A DNA stretch of 64,000 nucleotides from contig MCFG01000138.1 of assembly GCA_002104895.1 (NCBI GenBank), forward strand, positions 74,501 to 138,500. Direction: 5' to 3'. The position numbers and the translations under genes were made by a program. The notes under the pieces were generated by a model that was not told the origin of the DNA, did no database searches, and was given only the letters and a program-made list of their open reading frames with translations. Shown piece by piece: positions 40,049 through 52,028 of this stretch (its first letter is position 1; every line of letters starts with the position of its first letter). The DNA is from Anaeromyces robustus (lineage: Eukaryota > Neocallimastigomycota > Neocallimastigomycetes > Neocallimastigales > Neocallimastigaceae).

Positions 40049-40831
40049 TTAGAGTAAGAAAGCAGCTACTGAAACAACCATAGCAGTGAAAGAAATTTTC
40101 TTTAAGGAAGAAGCATCACTGGTAACAACATTAGCAGCAGCAGTAGTAGTAGCAGGAGCTGGAACACCAGTAGTAACACCTGGAGCAGCTAATGTATTAT
40201 TAGCAACTGGAAGACCAGTAGTAACAGCACCAGCAATAGCTGTAGTAGTAGCAACTGGAGCAGCAGTAGTAGCAGCAGCAGCTGTAGTAGTAGTAGAAGA
40301 AGAACTCTTAGATTTCTTAGTAGTAGTAGTAGAAGATTTCTTACCATTCTTCTTTAAAACCTTTAAGATATCATCATCTCTTTCCTTATCAGCATCAGAA
40401 ACAGTAGCACCATTTTTGTTAGCATCAGCAAGAAGTTCATAAGCTTCAAAAGCATCATCAGTACATTTTTGAGACTTGGTAGTTTCCTTAGCAGATTTCA
40501 TATTTTTATGTTTAACTAATGGACAATCCTTACCATTTTCATCCTTAGAATTGTAAATAATACTGTAAGCTTTACTAGCTTTAACTTCAGCTAAATATTC
40601 CTTTTGTTGTTCCTTAGATAAAGATTTTTTACAACTTGGAGCAACCTTTAAAGCATCTTTATAATACTTTTGACAATCTTTAGATTGGGAAGCTTTAGCA
40701 AAACCTTTGGCTTGATAATCATTACATTTTGAGTATTTAGCATCTTCTTCCTTACACTTACCATCAATGGCAACAGCACCAAAAACGGAAGAAACAGCAA
40801 GTAAAGTTAAAGCAACAGAAGAGAATCTCAT
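40049..40831 (-). CDS. small secreted Cys-containing protein, paralogue C, Thr/Ala-rich stalk
   Basis: 260 residues, intronless. Signal peptide MRFSSVALTLLAVSSVFG, then a domain with six cysteines aligned to paralogues A and B: CKEEDAKYSKC, KDCQKYYKDALKVAPSC, DENGKDCPL and SQKCTDDAFEAYEL. Two cysteines of paralogue B are absent: the one in DTCGSAKC is Thr (ETTKSQKC) and the one in ELEAC is Asn (VLKKN), suggesting those two pair in the relatives. Residues about 165-240 are a Thr/Ala/Ser/Pro stalk, mucin-like and fit for O-glycosylation. SDASSLKK then precedes the hydrophobic tail FTAMVVSVAAFLL, a GPI-type end. The open frame on the opposite strand (40086-40442) is a shadow of the stalk. Function unknown; cell-surface location inferred. 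Confidence 0.87.
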   Translation of the reverse strand: MRFSSVALTLLAVSSVFGAVAIDGKCKEEDAKYSKCNDYQAKGFAKASQSKDCQKYYKDALKVAPSCKKSLSKEQQKEYLAEVKASKAYSIIYNSKDENGKDCPLVKHKNMKSAKETTKSQKCTDDAFEAYELLADANKNGATVSDADKERDDDILKVLKKNGKKSSTTTTKKSKSSSSTTTTAAAATTAAPVATTTAIAGAVTTGLPVANNTLAAPGVTTGVPAPATTTAAANVVTSDASSLKKISFTAMVVSVAAFLL

Positions 40832-43800
40832 TTTTTTTTTTCTTTAATTTAAAAATTAAAACTTAAATAATAACTATATGATATATAAAAAATAAAAATT
40901 TATATATATAAAACAAAAATATTTATATTTTATTTTATTTTATTAATATTTTAATTAAATTTATTTTTAATTAAAAATATGTTTTTTTATATTTCTAGTT
41001 TATGTTTTTATTTTATTTTAAAGAAAAAAAAGAAAAAAAAAAAAAAAAAAAAAAAAAAAAGAAAATAAATACTTTTTATATTTATTTACTTTTTTATATT
41101 AATTTAAAATTAATGATTTAAAATAATAAATTTTTATAATTTAGGATATATGAAATAAATATACAATTTAAAATTTATAATATATACATAAAAAAGAAAT
41201 AATAAAAATATATTAATATAAATTAATTCCTATATAATAATAATAATAAAACATAAATAAAACATTAATAAAAAGTAGTATAATATAATATTACAATATA
41301 ATTTATTAATTAAAAAATGATTAATTATTTTATGTTTTAATTTTTTGTTTAATTTTGTTTTTTGTTTTTTTAATTTATTATTAATAAAAAAAAAGTATTA
41401 AAAAAATAATGATTAGAGTAGGTTGATTTTATTTATTATTTATTTCTATTACACAACATTGGGCTGGTAGAAAGAAATGTTGAATACTACAACATTTCTA
41501 CAATTTTAAATAATGATTTTTTTTATAGTTTAAAAACATTTTTAGTATTCATTTTTAATATTCATTTTTAATATTCATTTTTAATATTATTATATTTTAT
41601 TTTAATTAATTAAAAATGAAAAATAAAATTTTTTTGTACTTTTTTTTATATTAAATTTTTATTAAAAAATATTATTATAAATTAATTATTTAATTATATA
41701 ACATCATAATATATTATAATATATTTGTTTTTTATTTAAAAAATGTTTAATTTTTCTTTTGAAAATTTATAATTACACTAAAGGTTAGAGAACTTTTAAA
41801 AATTTCTTAATGAATAAATAAATGGATAAATAAATATAAATATAAATAAATATAAATAGATAAATAAATAAATATAAATAATTATAAATAAATAATAAGT
41901 ATGAATATTATAATATAAAAAAAACTGTGTAACATGACCTCGACTTTATATTTTTTTTAATATTTATTTTATTAATAAATATTAATAAACGGCTATTTTT
42001 TTATTATTATTTCTAAAATCTTATTTTATTAATATTTTTTAGATATTTTATTATAGAAACATTTATAATACTCTTTAAGTGTTTTTGTAAAGAGAATAAA
42101 ATAATTAAAAAGTTTTTTTTTTCTCTATTATTATTAATTAATTCCTTTCTTTCTATTTTTTAATTTTTTATTTTATTTTATTTTATTAAGCTTCATTCTT
42201 GATTATTCAAAATTAATTAATAAACATTAAACACTAATAAATAAAATAAAAATTTTAAATATTAAAAATTGCAATTGTATTTTTTCCTAAATTTCCTTCT
42301 GTGTTCTTATTCTATTTTTATTTTATTTTTTTTAATATTTATTTATTTTCTATATTTCCCTTTTTTTCTTTAATTTGTGTTTTAAAATATTTATTTTATT
42401 TATTTTTGTGCTACCGTTTATGTTTTTCGATCTTTTTATTAAAGAAAAAAAAAATTCTTTTTTTTTCTTTTTTTTTAATAATAATTAAGAAGTTCTCTAA
42501 AATAGTTTGACATTTCAACAGTAGTAATTTTGAAATGAAATATAAAGTTTTATTTATTTATTTTTATTATATAATAATAAATAATTAATAAATAATTATT
42601 TTAAAATATAAAAAAGGTTTAATTCCCTTCTCACTTTTAAAATAATTAAAAATTAAAATTATATCACATTCAATTAAATTCAATATATAATCATATTATA
42701 TATTATTTTATATTATTATTATATTATTATTAAATATTAATATATAATATAATAAATTGTAATACTTTTTTAATTTTTAATTTTTTAATTGTTTAAGAAA
42801 TAAACTTTAAATGGAAAAAATCATAATTAAAAAAAGATAGAAAAAAAAAAGAAAAGACAATTAATTGAAAAAAAATTAAAGGAAAGTTGTTGTTGTTGTT
42901 GTTGTTTTTATAATTGGTAAAAAAAGTAATAAAAATTCATTTTTGATAAGATAAAAAAGAAAAGTGGTGAAATGACGAAAAATGACTAAATAAAATAAAA
43001 GGTTAAATAAAATAAAATAAAATAAAATTTAAAACAAAACAAAACAAAATAAAATAAAATAGAATTATTATTTAATTATAAAAAAAAAGAAAATGTTTTT
43101 ATCTTTAAGCATATTTTAATTATAATATCGAAATTTTCTTTTGTTGTATAGCTGGAAGTTGTTTTTTTTTATTTCATTTTTTTTTATTTCTTTTTTTATA
43201 TAATTTTTAAACATAAATATTTTAATAGAATATAATTATATAATTAACTATTAGAAATCAAATAAAATATATAAACAAACAAGGAAAATAAAAAAAAATA
43301 ATAAAGATAAGTAATAGAGTAGTAATTATAATTAAGAAAGTAATATAATAATAACAAATTTACCTTGAATTGAATTTTTATGTTTTATTTTTTTTTTTTT
43401 TTTTTTTTTCTTTTCAACTTTGAAGAAAAAGAAAAAATAGAAGAAAAACTTTTAAAATTCTAAATTCCAAACTTTAAATATTTAAAATTTTAATTAATTT
43501 ATTTTGTATTTAAGATAAAAAAAAATTACAAAAACAAAAAATTACAAAATAAAATTACAAAATAAAATTACAAAATAAAAATTTTGTTTTAAATATTTAA
43601 AAAAATATTTATTATGAAATATTATAATTATGAATTTTTTTATATTAAAACTTTTTTATTTTTCTTTTTATTTTTCTTTTTATTTTTCTTTTTTTATTTT
43701 TTTATTTTATTTTTATTTTATTTTTTATTTCTTTTGATATTTAATTATTTTTTTGATATTTAAAAATTTTTTGACTTTTAAATATTAAAATAAATATTTT

Positions 43801-46800
43801 TAATTTCAATATTTTAAAGTTTATTATTCACAATATAAAGTTATTCAATTAATACAGTGTAAATGAATAATATTTATATATATTATAATATATTATGATA
43901 TACTACATAATTTATAATAGTTATATACAATAGCATATCATATATTAGATTATATTTAAATATATTTAATGTTGTTTTCAATTGGCTATTTTTTTATTTT
44001 AAAAAAAGTTTCAATATTTTTAATTATTATTTTAATTATTAATTATATAATTAATTATTATTTATTATTTATTCATCATTAAATCTGTTTATAGTTATGG
44101 TATAATTTAAAAAAAAAAAAAAAAAGTGAAAAGAATTATTAAATAATAATTTTTTTTATAAAAAAATCATTATTATAAACATTCATTATAAACTCATTAA
44201 TTGTTTTATGTTTCTTTAGTATGTTTATTTATTATATAGGATAGAATAAAATCCCTTTATTTTGATTACTTTTTTTTTTTTTCAAGATATTTTGTTTAAA
44301 AATTAATAAATATTGATTTTTGTACAACAAAACCTATTTTTTTTTTATTTTGGCAACAAAAAATTGTATTTTCTCTTTTAATCGTAAATAAATTTTTTTT
44401 AAAAAATATAATATATATATTATTCAGTCTTTTTTTTTAAAAAATATAATATAATATATATATTATTCAGTTTTTTTTTTTTTTTTTGTATTATAAATAT
44501 TATTAAACATTAAACATTTAATATTAAAAGTTATATATTAAACTTCTATTATTAAATAATTATTTTTAATTATCTTGGATCAGATAATGCTTGAACAGGT
44601 ATATATTTTGTTGTTTTATTTCATAGGCGAAACAATCTTCACCTATGAAATAAAACATTACATTTGGGATGCAAAGAAACTGGTCTGAATAAAATCGACA
44701 CATTTTCTGTGAAAAAGATTTCTTTGAACGTATACCATATTCTCATAACCTCTTCAAATATTGAGATAATAAAATATATAATTATTTTTTTTTTAATCTT
44801 CTTTTCATGTTAAAAATTTAATATTTAATAATATTTCGAATACTAGTAAAGTGTTATTTTTTTTTAATTAAAAAAATATAAAATTATTTCTTTTATAAAC
44901 TACACTTTATAAAACAAATCTAAATCAATGCATTTTTTATACATGTTTAAACATAATAATAATAATATTTCTAATTGTAATATCATTTCAACAACAAAAC
45001 TTTTATAATTTTTTTTTACTCTTTATAAAAAGTGATAATGATAACTAGTAGCTTATTTTTTTTTAATATAATTTATATTAAGAAATGTAATAAATTTAAA
45101 CGTATTAAAATTCTTTATAATAAACAAAAATTAGAAAATTTTAATTCTCTTCCTTTTAATTTATAATAAATATACATAGATATAAACGCTCATATTAATT
45201 GATAAAATTATATAAAAAAATAAATACTGATCTGGATTTATTATATAAAAACATTATAAAAATTAATACTTTATATATGTTTAAATAGTTTTTTGTTATT
45301 AAAATAAATAGGTTTTAAAGTTTATTATTATTTTTTTCAAAAAAAAAAAAAATCATTTTTATAATACAAAAAAAAAGTGTAGTTTTTTATTTTATATAAT
45401 AATAAAATAAATTTGTAATTTGTAATTTTATTGTTTTATTCTTATGGGGAAAATTTTTTAATAATATTTTATTTTATTTATTCTTTTTTTCTTATATTAA
45501 GAGACTTTAAAAGAAAGAATTTGAACCATTTTATTAATCAAAAGACATCAAATATATATATATATATTCCTTTTTAACAATATTATTTAATATTATATCA
45601 AAGAATATTTATATGTTTAATATTTCTTCTATTTATATAATGGTATATTCTATAAACTATATAATAATTAATTAATTATACAATATATTACGTAAAACTT
45701 TTATTTATAATATATATATCGGAAAAATATTATATTTAAAAAAAAATGATGTATTATTGTTTAGTATAATATTTATATTTTTTATTAAATCCATTTTATC
45801 CTCATAATTATTAATTTTATTATTAATTTTATTATTTATTTTATTATTTATTATTTATTATTTATTATTTTATGAATTTAAAAAAATACGATAAATTTAA
45901 ATAATTTTGTATCAAAAGGTTAAACAAACGAAATAGGCTGAAAGTTATTAAATGTGGCTTGTAATAAATTTTTTCTTTTTTTTTTTTTTTTTTTTTTAAA
46001 ATTTAGTTTAAGAATATTATTATTTATTAAAGTTAAATAGTAATTAAATTTATAAATTGTTTCTAACTATCGATATAAAAAATTAATTAATAAAGATTAT
46101 GGTTAAATCTTCAATTTGGATTATTCAGACGATAATCTCTTTTATGAAGAAAAAATGTAAAAGTGATTTTTCTTCATATTTATATTTTTTTTCTAAATTT
46201 AAACTATATAAATAAACTAACTAATATTACTAATAGAAAATGAGTTATTAGTAATAGAAAATGATTAATTACTAAAAGCATAAAAATATTATTAATACAT
46301 TAATAATTATTATTTTTACAGAAATAAAATAATTTCTAAAATATTCTAATTATTAATAATAAAATTGATAAAATATTTAAATTATTCTTTAAACTATTTT
46401 TGAGGCTTGAATTAAATTTTAATTATTAATTATTATTAAATAAAAATTAATTTTATTATATTTATTAATATATTATTGACATTTTGTTACACAAAGGTTG
46501 AATAAATTTAAAATGAAATTTTAAATTTAATTAATACGAACCATTATTATACAAATAATTATAAATAGGATTAACGATGATACGATAATTTTTTAAATAA
46601 TTTTCTTTAATTATTTAAATTTTAAACATATAATTTAATATGGAAGTTATTATAAATTAATATTTTTTTTTTCTTTTTTATAATTTTAAACTTTCTAATA
46701 ACTTTTATATTAATAATGATAATTTAATAAATAATTTTTTTATTTTTTATTTTTTATTTTATTTTATTTTTTTTTTTTACATTAACTTATATTAATTATT

Positions 46801-47262
46801 AATATGATAATTTAATAAATAATTTAAGAATTATTATTCTCTTGTATATCATGATTAATAATAATAATAATATATTTATGAAAGTCATTAAATATTTTAT
46901 TTTTAGAAATCTTTATATTATATTTTTAAATTTTTTCATTAAAAATTAAAGTTCTTTATTTATTTAATAATAAGTTTTCGATATTAAAATTTAATAATTT
47001 CTATCTTGTGTTAATAGATTCATTATATAAAAAAAAAATAATATTTATGTTATTATTATTATATTAAAATAGCTATAATTAGATATAATTAATAATTAAT
47101 AATTAATAATAATATTTTATTTTATTATTATAATGATATCAATAAATAAATAATATATAATATAAAATTATTTTTTATATATATAATGTAAAAAATAGAA
47201 GAAAAAAAGAATTTTAAGATTTTTTCTAAATAACATTTTAAAAAGAATACTGGTTTTATAAG
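40832..47262. other. 6.4-kb gene desert
   Basis: A/T tracts and short repeats, including ATTCATTTTTAAT units (about 41550-41590), (GTT)n (about 42887-42906), TTTCTTTTTATT units (about 43660-43690), a 37-bp-scale tandem duplication ending ATATTATTCAG (about 44392-44472) and a direct repeat of GATAATTTAATAAATAATTT (about 46719 and 46806). A small inverted repeat, AGAAATGTTG at 41473-41482 and its complement at 41490-41499, is present. A mixed-sequence island near 44.6 kb is listed separately. No gene could be supported. Confidence 0.6.
44613..44656. repeat. perfect 15-bp inverted repeat, 14-nt loop, in a mixed-sequence island
   Basis: Left arm GTTTTATTTCATAGG (44613-44627) and right arm 44642-44656 are exact reverse complements. 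The island around it (about 44575-44760) has balanced base use unlike the desert, and its minus strand stays open for over 40 codons. I could not identify a protein; it may be a decayed gene or mobile-element fragment. Confidence 0.75.
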
Positions 47263-49225
47263 ATGCTACATAAAATAAACTTTGTGTGTTTAATACTTGG
47301 TGCATGTATAGGTATATTATTTATATTAAAATAAAGTGAAGAAAATAAAAATTTAATGAATAATTCTATCAAAATATCTAGATAATAAAAATATAAAAAT
47401 TTGTTAATATAAAGATGTATAAAGATTAAGAATTAATTACCCTTTCATATTATTAAAATGATAATATAAGAAATTCAATTGTTAAGAATAACACTGTTAA
47501 TATTAAAATAATAACAAAAATTTCAATACTAAAGAACAACTTTATTAATATTAAAAAAATAATATAAAAAATTCAATAGTTAAGAATAACACTGTTAATA
47601 TTAAAATAATAACATAACAAATTCAATACTAAAGAATGACTTTGTTAATATTAAGATAATAACATAAAAAATTCAATACTAAAGAATAACTTTGTTAATA
47701 ATAAAATAATAATATAAAATATTCAATACTAAAGAATGACTTTGTTAATAATAAAATAATAATATAAAATATTCAATACTAAAGAATGGCTTTGTTAATA
47801 TTAAGATAATAACATAAAAAATTCAATACTAAATAATAACTTTGCTAATATTAAAATAATAATATAAAATATTCAATATTTTTTTATATATAGTAAAGAA
47901 TAACTTTGTTAATGCTGAAAAAGCTAAAGTTTACACTAGCTGTTTATTACCAGGTCAATTTGCTTTAACATGTAAGTAAAATTAATATAAAGCTATTTCA
48001 ATTTTTTTTTTTTTCTCAAAAAAAAAAAAGTATATCCGATGTAATAATAAAAATAAAATATATATATATATATGTAAAATCTCTATATTTTCTTTATTTT
48101 TAAATAGTTGATGATGGACCAAATCCAAAAACAACACCAAAAGCATTAAAAGTATTAGAAAAATATAATATTAAGGGTACTTTCTTTATTAATGCGGAAA
48201 ATTGGAGTAGTCTTAATGATGATCCAGAAGCTATTGAAACCGTAAGAAAAATTTATACAGCAGGTCATGATATTGGTTCCCATACTTATTATCATAAAGA
48301 TTGTTTTGAAGCTTTAAAAGATAATACACTTCAACAAAATATTGATGATATGACAGATAAAATTGAAAGTATTATTGGTGTAAGACCTTCTTATTTTAGA
48401 CCTCCAAATGGTAATGGAGGTTATGATGAAGTGGATAAAAAGAAAAAGGAAATGTCCAATACTATTAGAAATTATTTAGGAGATAGAGGTTATAATATTA
48501 TTATGTGGGGTACAGATACAAGAGATTGGCAATATAAAGAAAATGTCAATAAAGTTATTGAAACTTTAAATGAACAATTAGCTGATCCAAAAGTTTCACC
48601 TGAAACTGATAGTTTTATTACTTTACTTCATGATGTTTATCCATCTACCGTTAATACTGTTTTACCTGCTGTTATTGAATATATTCAAAAACTTGGTTAT
48701 AAAATTGTTCCACTTTCTGAATGTATAGGTGTTCCTCCATATCAAACTTTAACTGAAGATGAAGATGAAGATGGGGATGAAGAAAATGAAAATGAAGAAA
48801 ATGAAGAAGATATAAATGAAGAAAATGTTAAATATTTAATAAAGTCTACTACTATTAAATCATCTACAAGAAAAATTAGAACTAGAAAAAGCTCTACCAC
48901 TTCTAAATCATCTACAAAAACATCTAGAACTGGAAAAAGTTCTACTACTACTTCTAAATCATCTACACAATCAACTGAAACTAGCAATAGTACTGTTACT
49001 GCAACCACTACCACTACTAATGACAGTACAAATATTAATAATAATAATACAAATGGTAATAATGATAATAATAATAATAATAATATTACTGAAAATAATA
49101 ATAAACTTAATAAAACAATTCCTAATACTGAATACTTTAATAATATTGTTGCTAATAATGCTGATACCCTTCATTACAGTATTATCTTTACTTTAATTCT
49201 TTCTTTAATTCCTTTCATATTTTAA
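47263..49225 (+). CDS. chitin/polysaccharide deacetylase (CE4, NodB domain), GPI-anchored type
   Basis: A three-exon gene: 47263-47311, 47894-47971, 48108-49225, all GT...AG and in phase, giving 414 residues. Exon 1 encodes a signal peptide (MLHKINFVCLILGACI). The NodB domain shows all five motifs: TFDDGP (42-47, metal Asp45), HTYYH (His101 and His105, metal ligands), RPPNG (140-144), DTRDW (179-183) and LLHDV (His217, catalytic). CE4 enzymes remove acetyl groups from N-acetylglucosamine polymers, here most likely cell-wall chitin outside the cell. After about residue 245 come an acidic linker, a Ser/Thr/Lys-rich stalk, an Asn tract and a hydrophobic end (YSIIFTLILSLIPFIF) typical of GPI attachment. 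A later ATG in exon 3 (48350) would lose the first two motifs, so the spliced start is preferred. Its neighbour downstream carries chitin-binding modules. Confidence 0.93.
47476..47893. repeat. 50-bp minisatellite in deacetylase intron 1, related to exon 2 start
   Basis: Seven units of exactly 50 bp start with CAATA at 47524, 47574, 47624, 47674, 47724, 47774 and 47824, after a 48-bp first unit at 47476. Each contains CTAAAGAATAACTTTGTTAA or a near variant. The same string begins exon 2 (TAAAGAATAACTTTGTTAAT at 47894), so the last unit overlaps the acceptor and coding sequence. Confidence 0.9.
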
Positions 49226-50657
49226 ATTATAAGTTATAATATATATATTTAAAAAATATTAAAATGATTATTTAATATAAATGTATAAAAAAACGTCTTT
49301 AATATTCATATATATATATTATATAATATATATCATTTATCTTAAAATATATTGTAAAATAAAATATATTAACATATAAAAAATAAAAAATAATAAAAAA
49401 TAATAAATAATAAATAGTAATAATTATTTATAATATATAAAGTTAAACTTTTTATCTTAATTTGTGTAATACATAAATGACACAAAAAAAAAAAAAAAAA
49501 AAGAAGTGGTAATAATTATTTTTCCTTTTATTTTTTTTTTTTTACCTTTTATTCAGATATGAATTAAATAAATGAACGTTATATACAAAAATAATAAAAA
49601 ATGGAAATTATGAAGTATAAGAAGTATTTTAGTAAAATCATAATAAAGTTTTCAAAACAAATCAATATATAATAAAAAATATTTTCTTAATAAATTCAAA
49701 TTTATAGACATATAACTCTTTTCTTTTTTTTTTTTTTTTTTTTCTTTTTATATTCTTTTTAATTGTTTTATAAAAAAAAAAGGTATTACAAATATATTTA
49801 TTATAACAATTTTTTAATAATTAATAATTAATTTAATAATTAATTAAATTTTTTAATTTTTTTTTTTTTTTTTTTTATTTTATTGTAGTTAAATTAATAG
49901 ATTGGTGAATTTATAAAAAAAAAAGAAATAATTAATTTTTTTTAATATTATTATAAATAATTTTTTTTAAAAAAAATTTTTTAATTAATTATTTATATTA
50001 AAAAAATAACTTTATAAATTTACTTACATATAATTATATATAAGAAAATAGTAAGATAATTTATAATATTTCCTTGTAAAGACCTTTATAGAATGTCATT
50101 ATTATACTGTAACGGTAATATTAAAAAATTATAATTCAATATAACTCTATCCTACATAAAAAATCACAAATCAAAAAAAAAATTATCAAATACATTTTTA
50201 TTAAGCGTTACTAAATACTTTTTCTTTTTTATTTAATAGTAAATTTATAATATAGATATACATAAATGTATAATGAAAAATCTAAGGCTAAGAATTTTAA
50301 AATTTATTTTTTTTTTTTTTAAATATTTCTTATTTAATAATAAAAAATAATTATTATAATTACTTATCTTTATAAAAAAAATGTGTAATGTAACGTAACA
50401 TTAAAAAAAAAATGAAAAACTTTAATTCTATAAAAACATTTTAAAGTATTTTTTTTTATAAAAATTTAATTAATTAATAATTTAATTAAAAAAATTTTTT
50501 CATAAAAGAATTATTTATATTTTTTTTATAAATATTTTTTTTTTCTTTTTTTTAAAGAAATATATTTTATAATTTATTAAATTTATTCTATAATATTTTT
50601 ATTAAAAGATAAAAAAAGAAAATAAAAGTTTACAATACAAGAAATATAATTAGAAAA
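49226..50657. other. intergenic spacer between two chitin-related genes
   Basis: 1.4 kb of A/T tracts carrying the deacetylase 3' end and the promoter of the LRR-CBM18 gene. It has poly(T) and poly(A) runs near 49485-49503, 49731-49743 and 49859-49877. No coding or structured RNA was recognised. Confidence 0.6.
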
Positions 50658-51991
50658 ATGAAATTAAAAAATTTATTAAAAGGAATTACTTTAATATTAT
50701 TTTCAAACTCTTTTGCTTTTGCAAAAGATAAAAAAGTTGAATTAAAAGGAAATTGTAAGGATATAAAAACTTATTTAGAAGAAAAGAAAATTGATTATGA
50801 AGAAAGTATAAGTGAATGTGAAGTAAATAGAAAAGGGAAATTAATTTCAATGTAAAATGTTATATTATATCATAAAATAATTAATAAATAAATAAATAAA
50901 TTATATATATCTTAATAACTAATTATAATATTGTTTTATACATTTCTTTTTTATTATTTTAACAAAATCATTAGAAACTTTGATAATTATAATTTAAATG
51001 AAGATGATATTAAAAAAATATTATCATATGAAACTATTGAAAGCCTGTGAGTAAAGAAAAAATAAAAAAAGTATTTTTATTTATTATTATGAATTATACT
51101 AATAACAAGTATTTGTTCATTCATTATATATTATATATTTATATTTTTAATAATATTATAGTTCTTATACTGTATATGAAGGAAATATTGATTTTACTCC
51201 AAGTTATATAAAATTCCCATCAGAAATATTTAATTTAAAAAACTTGAAAGAATTGTATATATTTAAATAAATAAATAAATAGATATACTATTATACCTAT
51301 ATAGAAATTTATTATTATATAAAGACAAAAACGTATTTATATATATTCTTTTTCTTTTCTTTTTTTTCTTAAATAAAAAAATAAAAATAACCATTTACAA
51401 GATATCTTAAATATGTTGGCTTCAGAGAATACCAAAGATATTCACTTAGTATGAATTATTTTAAACAATCAGAAACTATTAAAAAATTGTAATAACCTAT
51501 TTTTACTTTTGTATAACTTTTTCATATTTAAATATATATAATATAATATATAATTATAATACAAAATATAATTTTTTTAAAATAAAAAAAAATATTTAAA
51601 CTTTTTAAATTTTATAAAAAATTTCCAATAATTCATAATATATATATAAATGTGACAATAGAACTCTTGTTGGATTTGAAATCAATCTAAATTCAATTGA
51701 TCAAATATCTAATTTAATTGGACTTGAAGAATTGTAAGTAGGATATATATAATTTATATATAAATAAAAATTATAAAAAGAAAAAAAAAATAAAAACTAT
51801 ATGTATTAATTAATTATACTAATCTTTTAATATTGATTATTATGTATAATAATATTCATGAATAATATATTATATGAAAATATCAAAAAATTATAGAATT
51901 TTAGATGACGATACTTATAAATCAAGTACAATATTTGATCCTTTAAAATTTCTTCCCCATCTTCAAGCATTGTAATTATTATTATTATTAA

Positions 51992-52028
<37 letters not shown>

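Noticed and set aside
40086-40442. Val/Ala-rich frame opposite paralogue C
   Set aside because: Shadow of the Thr/Ala stalk on the other strand.
48350-49225. Deacetylase as a single-exon 291-residue protein starting at 48350
   Set aside because: It would lack the TFDDGP and HxxxH metal-binding motifs and the signal peptide, both of which are present upstream in phase with good splice sites.
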